Source: Nitrospiraceae bacterium
GTDB lineage: Bacteria > Nitrospirota > Thermodesulfovibrionia > Thermodesulfovibrionales > Dissulfurispiraceae
Assembly: GCA_021371915.1 (NCBI GenBank)
Contig: JAJFVG010000019.1
Coordinates: forward strand, 1-42,536
Length of the DNA stretch: 42,536 bases
Direction of reading: 5' to 3'
Notes under the pieces: model-generated
The model's input: the letters and a program-made list of their open reading frames with translations, nothing else
Told to the model about the DNA's origin: nothing
Database searches by the model: none
Translations under genes and position numbers: made by a program
Shown here: positions 15,010-24,393 of the stretch, piece after piece
Numbering within the stretch: the first letter of the stretch is position 1
Layout of the letters: every line of letters starts with the position of its first letter

Positions 15010-15845
15010 TGAACAGACCGGATGAAAACAAACCGGTAACACTCATGCTGCTCGGCAGCGGGGTGCGATTCACAGCCTATATTGGCGGCCTCCTTGCAAT
15101 AGAGGAAAAAGGCCTTAAAATCGGCAAGATCATCGGCGCATCAGCAGGCAGCATAGTAGGCTCCTTATACGCATCCGGCCGGTCTCCGCTCGAGATGAAA
15201 AAAATCGCCATGGATGTTGACCTGTCTCTTTTCCGGGACAGAAGCATATTCAGCCTGATAAGGGGCAAAGGCATTTACAAGGGCGAATATGTGAGAAGGT
15301 GGATGGATAAGATGCTGGAGGGCAGGACTTTCGGAGACAACTTCAGACTTCCTCTTTTTGTTGTGGCAACAGACATACAGAATAACACTCCTTTCATCTT
15401 CTCAAGGCATGTTACTCCTGATGTCAAGGTTGCCGAAGCTGTAAGATACTCGATCGGCATACCATGGGTTTTTGAATACAAGCACTTCAACTACAACAAC
15501 CAGCGCCATATATTCGTTGACGGCAACATGCTCGTAAAGCGCGTTGAAGACATGTTCGCAAAGGACGGCAGACCCCTGATACTCAGATCATTCTCAAAGG
15601 AAAATCCGGCTGAAAAGGAAAAGACCCTGACCTTCAGACGCTACTTCTGGAAGACATTCAGAATGATGATGAGCGCATTTGACAACGAGAGGGTGAGCGC
15701 TGAAAAGTGGACCAACACAATTTTGATATCCTGCGGGAACATACACATGACAAACTTCAATCTGTCAGCCTACGAAAAACAGTTTTTATTCGAACAGGGC
15801 TATGAGCAGGTGAGAAAATATCTTGAATACAAATGGAAGGTGTGA
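15009..15845 (+). CDS. Patatin-like phospholipase/acyl hydrolase
   Basis: This 278-residue protein carries the patatin Ser-Asp dyad: the nucleophile elbow GASAGS (about residue 43) and the Asp motif VDGNM (about residue 172, DGN in place of the common DGG/DGA). The oxyanion segment is LGSGVRF rather than the usual GGGxRG. ATG 15009 overlaps the ligase stop and follows GGAAGGTG; an ATG at 14994 inside the ligase gene is less likely. There is no signal peptide, so it probably acts on inner-leaflet phospholipids or acyl-thioesters in the cytosol. Coupling to an acyl-CoA ligase points to fatty-acid release and re-activation. Only 8 bp separate it from the convergent NusG-like gene, with no terminator between them. 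Confidence 0.85.
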   Translation: MNRPDENKPVTLMLLGSGVRFTAYIGGLLAIEEKGLKIGKIIGASAGSIVGSLYASGRSPLEMKKIAMDVDLSLFRDRSIFSLIRGKGIYKGEYVRRWMDKMLEGRTFGDNFRLPLFVVATDIQNNTPFIFSRHVTPDVKVAEAVRYSIGIPWVFEYKHFNYNNQRHIFVDGNMLVKRVEDMFAKDGRPLILRSFSKENPAEKEKTLTFRRYFWKTFRMMMSAFDNERVSAEKWTNTILISCGNIHMTNFNLSAYEKQFLFEQGYEQVRKYLEYKWKV

Positions 15846-15853
15846 GTTGAGGC

Positions 15854-16387
15854 TCAGACCTTCTCTATCTCATCAGCCAGTATCTTGACCCCGACACTTC
15901 TGCTGAGTATCTCGACATTAACCACAAAAATATGATTTGATTCCTTGCTCAGGAGCACGCCCTCTGCTCCCTTGAGTACGCCTTTTGATACCCTTATGCG
16001 GTCGCCTTCGTGCAGGTGCGGATATATGTCGAGCTGTTGTCCGCTCTCTATAACCAGCTTCAAAGCGGATATCTCGTCATCTGAAACAACCGCTGGTTCG
16101 CCTCCTGCGGCTGATATCAGATTGACTGCTCCCCTTGTTTTCAGCACTCTTACACGGGATTCCGGATCAGAAGGCGCGTGCACAAAAACGTACCCTGTAA
16201 AGAGCGGGAACTCGACCAGCTTTTTCCTGTCCTTCCATTGCCTCAGCTTTGTTACTGTCGGCAGAAAGGTCGAGATTCCTTTTTTCTGAAGTTCGGCATT
16301 TGTTATGAACTCATGCCTCGATTTTACGCGCAGGGCAAGCCAGACAGCCTGCCCATGCCAGTGGGATGAATCATGTCTTTGCTGCAT
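15854..16387 (-). CDS. NusG-like (UpxY/RfaH-type) transcription antiterminator
   Basis: This 177-residue specialised NusG paralogue has an N-terminal NGN domain (WLALRVKSRHEFITNAEL through FPLFTGYVFVHA) and a C-terminal KOW domain starting at LHEGDRIRVSKGVLKGAEGV. Such paralogues (RfaH, UpxY, LoaP) suppress polarity in long polysaccharide or surface operons. An extra basic stretch, KLRQWKDRKK, is typical of the UpxY-like group. Its ATG directly follows the TAA of the beta-barrel gene (TAAATG), with no Shine-Dalgarno, so it depends on translational coupling. It is unusual that it lies at the 3' end of its transcription unit rather than at the head of a polysaccharide operon, so its target operon must be elsewhere. 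Confidence 0.85.
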   Translation of the reverse strand: MQQRHDSSHWHGQAVWLALRVKSRHEFITNAELQKKGISTFLPTVTKLRQWKDRKKLVEFPLFTGYVFVHAPSDPESRVRVLKTRGAVNLISAAGGEPAVVSDDEISALKLVIESGQQLDIYPHLHEGDRIRVSKGVLKGAEGVLLSKESNHIFVVNVEILSRSVGVKILADEIEKV

Positions 16388-17545
16388 TTAGTACTCTAGT
16401 TTTTTGCCATAGGTATATCTGATGGCGAGCATTGCAATATGGTTCCGGTAATCCTGTAGATTCGAAATTCTGTCATCATGATTTATGTAGTTGTAAGACA
16501 GAACAAGCGAAAGGTCCTTTGACAGCATATAAGAAAAATTCGCTCCAGCGCCTGTCTCCCTGGTATCAGTGGATGAACCTATCGCTGACTTATTGATTGA
16601 ATAAAATGCATTGAGCCCTGCTGTAAGCAGCTCTGACATGCGCCGGTTGTATTTCAGGCTGAATATCTGGGTGGTTGTTGTATCGTTATTATCGATATTG
16701 GGAGCAACACCTCTGTTATACGCCAGGGCAATGTCAGACCTTTCAAACCTCTTTGTAATGGTTGCGCCGCCAGTGAACCCTGTTGATGTCCTGCCGGAGT
16801 CTTCTATCTTTGTGCGTGATACGCCGCCGTTTGCAGTCAGCGTCATCGTATCGGAAAGCTTGTAAGTTATCCCAGCCGTATAATCATCAGAAGTAGCGTC
16901 GCTGCTGTTTTTATAATCAAAAATATTATGCTTGTAATTCAGATTCAGCGAGGTTCTTTCTGTTAGGGTGTATGCAAACATAATGCCGCCGTAATATGAC
17001 TTAACATCACCTACGGATGAGCCGCTGCCGCTTGTTGTTGTATCGCTGTATGAACCTGTCAGCGTTGATGTCAGCCTCTGGCTTATTTTATATGCAACAT
17101 CTCCGGACAGTACATTTATCTCTCTCTTGATATTCTGGCTGAGAGAGCCGAGGTACACTGTTCTAATATCCCTGTTCTCTTCTGATTTTACAAAATTGTC
17201 CTTCAAAGAAACAGTAAGCCTCTCGGAAAGCCTGAAGATCGCGCCTGCATTAAGGGCCTGGGACACATTGTTGCGGTCACTGTGCGATGCGTAATAATTA
17301 AATCCCGGATGGTAACCGAGCACTATTTCCGTATTAAGCGATTTAAGGGAAAGATCAATACCTGGAGTTATGCTTGTCACAAAGTCGCCCTTTCTGTCGC
17401 TATGGGTCAGATATATATTGTCATTATATGATTCTCCAAGCCCTATAGAGAGCGTTGGCATTAGTTCATAACCATATCCTGTTGCTGGAAGCAATAAGAC
17501 CAGCGCTGCAAATAATGCCGCAATCCTGGTGTTTCCGATTTTCAT
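16388..17545 (-). CDS. Outer-membrane beta-barrel protein of the exopolysaccharide/PEP-CTERM type
   Basis: This 385-residue protein has a signal peptide (MKIGNTRIAALFAALVLLLP, cleavage after TGYG/YE) followed by alternating amphipathic beta-strands. The SYNDNIYLT motif near the mature N-terminus is characteristic of outer-membrane beta-barrels encoded beside exosortase and polysaccharide export genes. The pattern of Tyr-rich strands with Asp/Ser/Asn loops and a C-terminal aromatic strand (IRYTYGKKLEY) supports about 16-18 strands. A role as a secretion or anchoring porin for polysaccharide is inferred from family context. The gene is directly coupled to the NusG-like gene and diverges from galE. 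Confidence 0.78.
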   Translation of the reverse strand: MKIGNTRIAALFAALVLLLPATGYGYELMPTLSIGLGESYNDNIYLTHSDRKGDFVTSITPGIDLSLKSLNTEIVLGYHPGFNYYASHSDRNNVSQALNAGAIFRLSERLTVSLKDNFVKSEENRDIRTVYLGSLSQNIKREINVLSGDVAYKISQRLTSTLTGSYSDTTTSGSGSSVGDVKSYYGGIMFAYTLTERTSLNLNYKHNIFDYKNSSDATSDDYTAGITYKLSDTMTLTANGGVSRTKIEDSGRTSTGFTGGATITKRFERSDIALAYNRGVAPNIDNNDTTTTQIFSLKYNRRMSELLTAGLNAFYSINKSAIGSSTDTRETGAGANFSYMLSKDLSLVLSYNYINHDDRISNLQDYRNHIAMLAIRYTYGKKLEY

Positions 17546-17668
17546 CCTGCCCCCTCTGATTCGTCATTATTTTAGCCATCTAAAGTTATACAGATGTTGA
17601 CCGAAATAATTATATCACGCACTGCTTCATTAATACAGTCTTTTTAGGTTATATTACATCCAAATTAA

Positions 17669-18661
<993 letters not shown>

Positions 18662-18680
18662 TATTTCTGTATTGTCAGTG

Positions 18681-19466
18681 TCAGCAGATGCGCTCAGGAG
18701 CTGAGTAGACATTAAACCTGTCCGCGCGTATAAAACCCACAACAGTCACCCCGCTCTTTTCAGCAATCTCAACAGCAAGACTTGTAGGAGATGTCCTGCT
18801 CGCAACAACAGGTATCTTCCACTTTGCACATTTGGATACGATCTCTGAAGAAAGCCTGCCGCTGGCGAGCATTATCTTGCCTGCAAAAGGCAGATTCTCA
18901 AGCAGCGCGTAGCCGATGATCTTGTCAACAGCATTATGCCTGCCGATGTCCTCTGCAATGCATATTATTTCCTGTCCGTCGCTAAGGCCTGCGCTGTGAA
19001 CGCAGCCTGTCTGTTTGTAAAGCTCAGACGCATTCTGGAACTTTCTGAAGAGGTTCTTCATATCAGCAGCAGATATTTTGAACGGATCATCGAATTTCTC
19101 AAGAGCAAGCCTCTTTGGAAATGTTATACCGCCTATGCAGCCGGAGGTGATTACCGCTCCGTCAGATATAACCTCTCCTTCTGCCGGAATATCGACCATA
19201 ACATCATCTCCGTACTCTATGGTCATGCGTTCAGCGCACCAGCCGCCGTTTATTATCCCTTCGGTCATGAACATGCCTACCACCAGTTCTCTTACCATCA
19301 ACGGGGTGCAATAGAGGCTGAGCAGTTCCTTGCCGTTTACAGAAACCCTAAGCCTCCTTTCTATGGCTATAAGGTCTTCCTGATCAGACAACACAGCACA
19401 TGAACCGTTATTGTCATCAGCATGACCATTGTTTTTCTTTATCAGTTTTTTGATGAATCCGTGCAT
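18681..19466 (-). CDS. fdhD: Formate dehydrogenase accessory sulfurtransferase FdhD
   Basis: About 261 residues match FdhD, which delivers sulfur to the molybdenum cofactor of formate dehydrogenases. Recognisable blocks are PLMVRELVVGMFMTEGII, SGCIGG, GCVHSAGL, EDIGRHNAVDKIIG and MLASGRLSSEIVSKC. The catalytic segment keeps the first Cys (Cys110) but has Gly where the second Cys of the E. coli CxxC motif would be. In-frame GTG 19478 and TTG 19475 also exist, but they overlap the Shine-Dalgarno GAGG; ATG 19466 is chosen with moderate certainty. The gene lies just after the terminator of the redox operon. That points to a formate dehydrogenase-like client, although the catalytic-like subunit at 19581 lacks the active-site Cys/Sec. 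Confidence 0.9.
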   Translation of the reverse strand: MHGFIKKLIKKNNGHADDNNGSCAVLSDQEDLIAIERRLRVSVNGKELLSLYCTPLMVRELVVGMFMTEGIINGGWCAERMTIEYGDDVMVDIPAEGEVISDGAVITSGCIGGITFPKRLALEKFDDPFKISAADMKNLFRKFQNASELYKQTGCVHSAGLSDGQEIICIAEDIGRHNAVDKIIGYALLENLPFAGKIMLASGRLSSEIVSKCAKWKIPVVASRTSPTSLAVEIAEKSGVTVVGFIRADRFNVYSAPERIC

Positions 19467-19492
19467 TTTGTCCAACACCTCAATTTTGTCTT

Positions 19493-19533
19493 GATCAAAA
19501 AAAACAGGCCGGCTTCTTAGGCCGGCTTGTTTT
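19493..19533 (-). terminator. Rho-independent terminator of the NuoEFG-like redox operon
   Basis: AAAACAGGCCGGC (19501-19513) pairs with GCCGGCTTGTTTT (19521-19533), with one G-U pair and a 7-nt loop. On the minus strand it ends in a run of eight T. It lies about 50 bp beyond the stop of the 19581 gene and before fdhD. Confidence 0.88.
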
Positions 19534-19580
19534 TTGTTCTTTATTATAACATCAGCGAACCTTTGGAGCGGTTATCAGGA

Positions 19581-22082
19581 TCAGCCTGCCTGCACCTTCT
19601 GCACGCTTGCAGCAGCAACAGGAACTCCTCCATTTACAGACGGGTATGTGAGAGCATTTATCCTTGCCCACGAAAAATGCACAGGCGCAAACAGGGAGCC
19701 CTGCGGCACCTCATCAGACACAACGCTCTTTGCCAGTATACTGCCCCTTCTTGAAGAGACTTCAACAAAACTGCCGTTTTCAATGCCCAGCCTTTCAGCA
19801 TCAGCAGTGTTGATCTGCAGGTAGGGTTCTGCTGATATGTCATCAAGATTGCGCGAGAGCACTGAAAATGCGCCGGAGTGCTGAAGTATGTTTGATGTGA
19901 TCAGCCTGAACGGATATTGTGCATCAGGCTCTTCCAGCAGCTTATAAGTGACAGGATTGAATGCCCTGTAATTTTTTGCAAGCGCTGCTGCGCCCTCTTT
20001 TGCAAATTGGTCAGCCTCGGCAAGCGCAGCATTCCTTACTGCATCAAAGTTGTTTATGCCCATATCCTTGCCCATTTTTTTTGCGAGTTCAATGAATATC
20101 TCCCAGTCGGGTTTTGCTTCTCCTGGCGCTATGCAGATTTTGTCTGATTTCTGTATATTGCCGGTTGCTGACATGAAGTGACCGTCTTTTTCTGACCATG
20201 CAGCAGCAGGAAGCACAACATCAGCCATTTTTGCTGTCTCTGTCATGAATATGTCCTGCACAATGAGCAGATCGAGCTCTGAAAACGACTGGGCTATTTT
20301 CGAGGTATCAGGAAGCATGACGAGCGGGTCTTCTCCTGTTATATAAAGAGCCTTGACCGTGCCAGCCTTGTAGAGCATGTCATATGCGTTTTTGCCGTTC
20401 GCTCTTGGTCTTACGCCGGCTGCTATCATGCCGAGGGTGTTTGCGTGTTCAGCAGGAACCTGTAGCGTTTCAGGTCCATCTCCCATAAGCACAGCCAGGT
20501 TTGCAGCAGCAAGTATGACATTAAGGTTTTTTGTATTCTCAGCTGAACCTGCTGTCAGGGAAATCAGCCTTTTGCCTGAAGCTGCATACTCTCTTGCAAG
20601 CCTAGACACCTCATCAGCAGCCACTCCGGTCATCTTCTCCACTGCCTGCGGCGTAAATTCCGCTATGCAGCTTCGCAGGGCATCAAAGAGCGGCAGTTTT
20701 TCAGCTGCCTTGTCATACAGCCCTTCGTTGAGTATTACTCCGATCATGCCGTTTATCAACGCTGTACCGCTGCCTGGATTTATCCTGAGCCATCTGCTGC
20801 TGTTGCGGGAGAATTTTGTCTTTTTATGGTCAGCGACAACAAGCTGTGCGCCATTTCTTTTTGCCTCCAGAAAGTTAAGGCCCCACACAGGCATAAGAGA
20901 TGTTATGTCAGACTCAACCACAAGCAGAAAGTCTGCGTTGAGCGGTGCATCCCATGATATCGGATTAAAGCCTGAGCCGAATGCCCACTCAAATGCCTTC
21001 TGTGCTTTTTCGTAACCGAATATTGCTGCCGAGTCGATGCTGTCTGTGCCGACAACCTGCCTCATAAACTTCTGGAGCATATAATTGTCTTCTATTGTGC
21101 AGCGCTGCGACCCGATAGCGCCTGTCTTGTCAGCTCCATATTGCGATCCAATGGCAGACAATCTCTCTGCAATATAGCCAAATGCCTCATCCCACGAGAC
21201 CTCTTTAAACTCGCTGCTTGAGCGGGCTTTTCTTATGAGCGGCTTTGTCAGTCTTTCTGAAGAGTTTACATAGTCAAAACCGAATCTTCCTCTGCTACAG
21301 AGATTACCCTGATTCTGGCCCTTTCCTTCCACACCTTTTGCGCGGATTATCTTTCCTTCCTGCACGCTCAGTGTGGTTATGCACCCGCAGCCGCAGTATG
21401 GACACGGCATATCATGCTCATCCATGTACCACGTCCTTGATGCATGCCTGTAGTATTTGCTGTTAAGCGCTCCAACAGGACAGATATCAATGCACTGGCC
21501 GCAGAATTCGCAGTTAAGCGTCTCTTCAAAGGCCGGGCTTGTGATTGTCTTGAATCCCCTGCCTATAAAGTTTATCGCTCCAACGCCCTGGTGCTCTGTG
21601 CATATCTTTACGCATTTGCCGCATAGTATGCATCTGTTTGTGTTTCTTTCAACAACCGGCGCATCGAGCCTTTCCGGCTCCTTTTTCCTCTTTGCCTGGA
21701 ATCTGCCCTCTGCTGCTCCGTACTTGAAGGCGAGATCCTGAAGATCACACTCGCCTGCCTTATCGCAAATTCCGCAATCAAGGGGATGATGAACAAGCAG
21801 AAGCTCCAGAAGAGTCTTTCTCGCTGAGATGACCTTCGGTGTCTCTGTATAAACCTCCATGCCGTTTTTAGCTGGAGTGGAGCATGATGTGGACATCTTG
21901 CGCGCGCCTTTTATCTCTACTATGCAGAGCCTGCATCCGCCGTATGCCTTTAACCGTTTGTCATAACAGAAATGCGGAATATAAATGCCATTGTCCAGCG
22001 CAGCCCTCAGTATGCTTGTGCCCTCTTTTGCTTTTATGGGCCTGTCATTTATTGTGAACTCTATAATCCTAGGTTCTTTCAT
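19581..22082 (-). CDS. Formate dehydrogenase/NuoG-like Fe-S molybdopterin-fold subunit lacking the Sec/Cys active site
   Basis: This 833-residue subunit has the layout of cytosolic NAD-linked formate dehydrogenase alpha chains. It has a 2Fe-2S domain (Cys39, 50, 53, 67), a His-Cys cluster (His98/99, Cys103, 106, 112), two ferredoxin clusters (Cys151/154/157/161 and 191/194/197/201) and a further 4Fe-4S site (Cys227/230/234 and 262). A molybdopterin-oxidoreductase fold with a C-terminal dinucleotide-binding domain follows. Aligning the RCT-E-NY--QKF block with E. coli FdhF places Gly356-Tyr357 where Sec140-His141 should be. Formate oxidation at a normal Mo/W centre is therefore doubtful, and the protein may be an electron-transfer NuoG-like subunit. 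ATG 22082 lies 13 bp after the NuoF-like stop; TTG 22109 is an alternative. It is the last gene of the operon. Confidence 0.82.
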   Translation of the reverse strand: MKEPRIIEFTINDRPIKAKEGTSILRAALDNGIYIPHFCYDKRLKAYGGCRLCIVEIKGARKMSTSCSTPAKNGMEVYTETPKVISARKTLLELLLVHHPLDCGICDKAGECDLQDLAFKYGAAEGRFQAKRKKEPERLDAPVVERNTNRCILCGKCVKICTEHQGVGAINFIGRGFKTITSPAFEETLNCEFCGQCIDICPVGALNSKYYRHASRTWYMDEHDMPCPYCGCGCITTLSVQEGKIIRAKGVEGKGQNQGNLCSRGRFGFDYVNSSERLTKPLIRKARSSSEFKEVSWDEAFGYIAERLSAIGSQYGADKTGAIGSQRCTIEDNYMLQKFMRQVVGTDSIDSAAIFGYEKAQKAFEWAFGSGFNPISWDAPLNADFLLVVESDITSLMPVWGLNFLEAKRNGAQLVVADHKKTKFSRNSSRWLRINPGSGTALINGMIGVILNEGLYDKAAEKLPLFDALRSCIAEFTPQAVEKMTGVAADEVSRLAREYAASGKRLISLTAGSAENTKNLNVILAAANLAVLMGDGPETLQVPAEHANTLGMIAAGVRPRANGKNAYDMLYKAGTVKALYITGEDPLVMLPDTSKIAQSFSELDLLIVQDIFMTETAKMADVVLPAAAWSEKDGHFMSATGNIQKSDKICIAPGEAKPDWEIFIELAKKMGKDMGINNFDAVRNAALAEADQFAKEGAAALAKNYRAFNPVTYKLLEEPDAQYPFRLITSNILQHSGAFSVLSRNLDDISAEPYLQINTADAERLGIENGSFVEVSSRRGSILAKSVVSDEVPQGSLFAPVHFSWARINALTYPSVNGGVPVAAASVQKVQAG

Positions 22083-22095
22083 CTTCTTTATGGAA

Positions 22096-23970
22096 TCAGA
22101 CAGTCTCAACAGTCTGAGGCTCTTCAGAAGCCAGCTCCTTTTCCTCCTCCATCATAAGCTCTTCTCTCATGCTTCTGGGCCCTATCTTCACAGAATCGAA
22201 CTTGCATGTCTCATAGCAGGCCCTGCACTGTATGCAGAGCTTCTGGTCAAGCTTGTGCGGCTTTTTCTTCTCTCCTGTAATGGCCTTCTGCGGACAAGCC
22301 CTTGCGCATGCTCCACAGCCTATGCATTTCTGCTCGTCGATGTAGAATGTGCAAAGGTCTCTGCAAACGCCGGTCTTGCACCACTTCTCATTTATGTGCG
22401 ATTCATACTCATCCCTGAAGTATTGGATGGTGGTTAAAACCGGATTTGGCGCTGACTGCCCGAGTCCGCAGAGCGAAGTATTGATGATATCGTACGAGAG
22501 CGATTGTATAAGCTCTATGTCCCCGGGCTTGCCCCTGCCTTCTGTGATGTCAATCAGCTTGTCGAGCATAACTGTAGTGCCCACTCTGCATGGAGTGCAT
22601 TTGCCGCATGACTCATCAGCGGTGAACTCGAGAAAGAATTTGGCAACACTCACCATACAGTTGAGGTCATTCATAACAACCAATCCGCCTGAGCCGACAA
22701 TTGCACCGGTCTTTTCTATATCCTCAAATGTTACTGGTGTGTCGAGCAGCGCTTCTGGTATGCAGCCGCCTGAAGGGCCTCCTAGCTGTACTGCCTTGAA
22801 CTTCCTGCCCTTTGGCACGCCGCCGCCTATGTCATAAATTATCTGCCTTAATGGAATGCCCATGGGCACTTCTATAAGGCCTATGTTGTTTATTGCGCCG
22901 CTCAGTGCAAAGACTTTTGTGCCTGTGGATTTTTCCGTGCCGAGATTTCTGAACCAGTCAGGCCCGTTCAAAATTATGAGAGGCACATTCGCGTATGTCT
23001 CAACATTGTTCAGGACAGTCGGCTTCTGCCACAGCCCCTTGTGGGCTGATTGCGGCGGTCTTGTCCTTGGCATGCCGCGTTTGCCTTCAATTGATGTCAT
23101 GAGCGCGGTTGACTCTCCGCATACGAATGCACCAGCGCCCTGGTAAATCTCTATGTCAAAACAAAAGTCAGTTCCGAATATATTGTTGCCGAGGAGTCCG
23201 CGCTCACGCGCCTGATTGATCGCAACCTGGAGCCTGTGGACAGCAAGCGGGTACTCTGCCCTTACATAAATGTACCCCTTGGTTGCGCCTATGGCTTTTG
23301 CGCCTATTATCATGCCCTCGAGCACAACATGCGGATCTCCCTCCATTATGCTCCTGTCCATGAATGCGCCAGGGTCGCCTTCGTCTCCGTTGCAGAGTAT
23401 GTACTTCTGGTCATCCTGCACCCTGTAGCTCTCTTCCCATTTTCTTCCAGTGGGAAAGCCTGCACCGCCTCTGCCCCTGAGGCCTGATTTTGTCATCACA
23501 TCTATTATTTCTTCGGGCGTCATACGGGTTATGGCCTTTGCAGCTGCCTGGTAGCCGTCCCTTGCTATGTACTCTTCTATTTTTTCCGCATCTATCATGC
23601 CCTTGTTTCTGAGCGCACGCAGCACCTGAAGACTGAAGAATGGTATCTCGCGCATAAGGGGTATTGTCTGTTTTTTTGCAGGCTCCTTGTAAAACAGCTT
23701 TTCAACAGGCCTGCCCTTCATAAAGTGCTCTTCAACTATAAGAGGGATGTCGCTGACAGCAACTTTCTGATAAAAGATATCTTCAGGATATATCGTCATA
23801 ACAGGGCCTTGTGCGCAGAAACCGTTGCAGCCTGTAAGCACAACGCTCACCTCATCCTGAAGGCCCCTCTTGTTAATTTCCTCAACCATTGCGTCGCGCA
23901 GCTTCATGCTTCCGCTGGCAATGCAGCCTGTGCCTCCGCACAGCATAACGCTTATTCTATGTGTCTTCAT
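22096..23970 (-). CDS. NuoF/HndC-like NAD(P)H-binding flavoprotein subunit
   Basis: This 624-residue subunit begins with a thioredoxin-like 2Fe-2S domain (CGGTGCIASG, then TGCNGFCAQGP). The NuoF core follows: GLRGRGGAGFPTGRKWE (FMN/NADH), CNGDEGDPGAFMDRS and GAGAFVCGESTAL. Then come the N3-type 4Fe-4S ligands SCGKCTPCRVG with a later Cys, and two C-terminal ferredoxin motifs, CIGCGACARAC and CIQCRACYETC. This is the HydB/HndC arrangement of multimeric NAD(P)-linked hydrogenases and formate dehydrogenases, some of them electron-bifurcating. ATG 23970 has GGAG 7 nt upstream; longer starts into the previous gene are rejected. It should accept electrons from or donate them to NAD(P) in complex with its operon partners. 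Confidence 0.9.
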   Translation of the reverse strand: MKTHRISVMLCGGTGCIASGSMKLRDAMVEEINKRGLQDEVSVVLTGCNGFCAQGPVMTIYPEDIFYQKVAVSDIPLIVEEHFMKGRPVEKLFYKEPAKKQTIPLMREIPFFSLQVLRALRNKGMIDAEKIEEYIARDGYQAAAKAITRMTPEEIIDVMTKSGLRGRGGAGFPTGRKWEESYRVQDDQKYILCNGDEGDPGAFMDRSIMEGDPHVVLEGMIIGAKAIGATKGYIYVRAEYPLAVHRLQVAINQARERGLLGNNIFGTDFCFDIEIYQGAGAFVCGESTALMTSIEGKRGMPRTRPPQSAHKGLWQKPTVLNNVETYANVPLIILNGPDWFRNLGTEKSTGTKVFALSGAINNIGLIEVPMGIPLRQIIYDIGGGVPKGRKFKAVQLGGPSGGCIPEALLDTPVTFEDIEKTGAIVGSGGLVVMNDLNCMVSVAKFFLEFTADESCGKCTPCRVGTTVMLDKLIDITEGRGKPGDIELIQSLSYDIINTSLCGLGQSAPNPVLTTIQYFRDEYESHINEKWCKTGVCRDLCTFYIDEQKCIGCGACARACPQKAITGEKKKPHKLDQKLCIQCRACYETCKFDSVKIGPRSMREELMMEEEKELASEEPQTVETV

Positions 23971-23983
23971 CTTCGGTCTCCGG

Positions 23984-24367
23984 TTAGTATGATGATTCGC
24001 ATCCGGCAGCCAATGCATACTCCTGCACAGGCGAACCATTCAGAACATGTTCTTTGAATATTTTTTTGATCTTTTCTGCATCCAGCTGCCCGTATTTTAC
24101 GGGCGCTTCTCCCACGATCTCGACTGTTGCCATCGGCTCTTTGCTGCACAGGCCTGCGCAGCCTGAAGCGGATGCTATAACATCGCTGGCACCCTGCTTG
24201 TGAATCTCGTCAATCAGGGCCTCCATAACTGTTCTGGCTCCGGCAGCGATGCCGCATGTGCCCATGTGCACAGTTATTTTTGCCCTATAGCCGCCTTCTC
24301 TTAATGTAAACACAGCCTTGTATGACTCTTTTATCTTTATTAAATCCTCAACATTAAGTTTCGGCAT
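23984..24367 (-). CDS. HndB-like thioredoxin-fold 2Fe-2S protein
   Basis: This 127-residue protein has a single thioredoxin-like 2Fe-2S domain with four Cys ligands in the patterns GTCGIAAGA (one Cys) and SGCAGLCSKEP. A further Cys lies near the C-terminus. It corresponds to HndB of Hnd-type NADP-reducing hydrogenases, which sits between the NuoE-like and NuoF-like genes exactly as here. It likely relays electrons inside the complex. It starts 26 bp after the NuoE fusion and ends 13 bp before the NuoF-like gene. Confidence 0.85.
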   Translation of the reverse strand: MPKLNVEDLIKIKESYKAVFTLREGGYRAKITVHMGTCGIAAGARTVMEALIDEIHKQGASDVIASASGCAGLCSKEPMATVEIVGEAPVKYGQLDAEKIKKIFKEHVLNGSPVQEYALAAGCESSY

Positions 24368-24393
24368 CCTTACCCTCCTTGCAGCTCTGTACG

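Noticed and set aside
20377-21015. A 212-codon plus-strand frame opposite the formate dehydrogenase-like gene
   Set aside because: It lies wholly inside a well-supported gene on the other strand and its translation is Ala/Ser/Pro-rich without family features, as expected from an antisense shadow.
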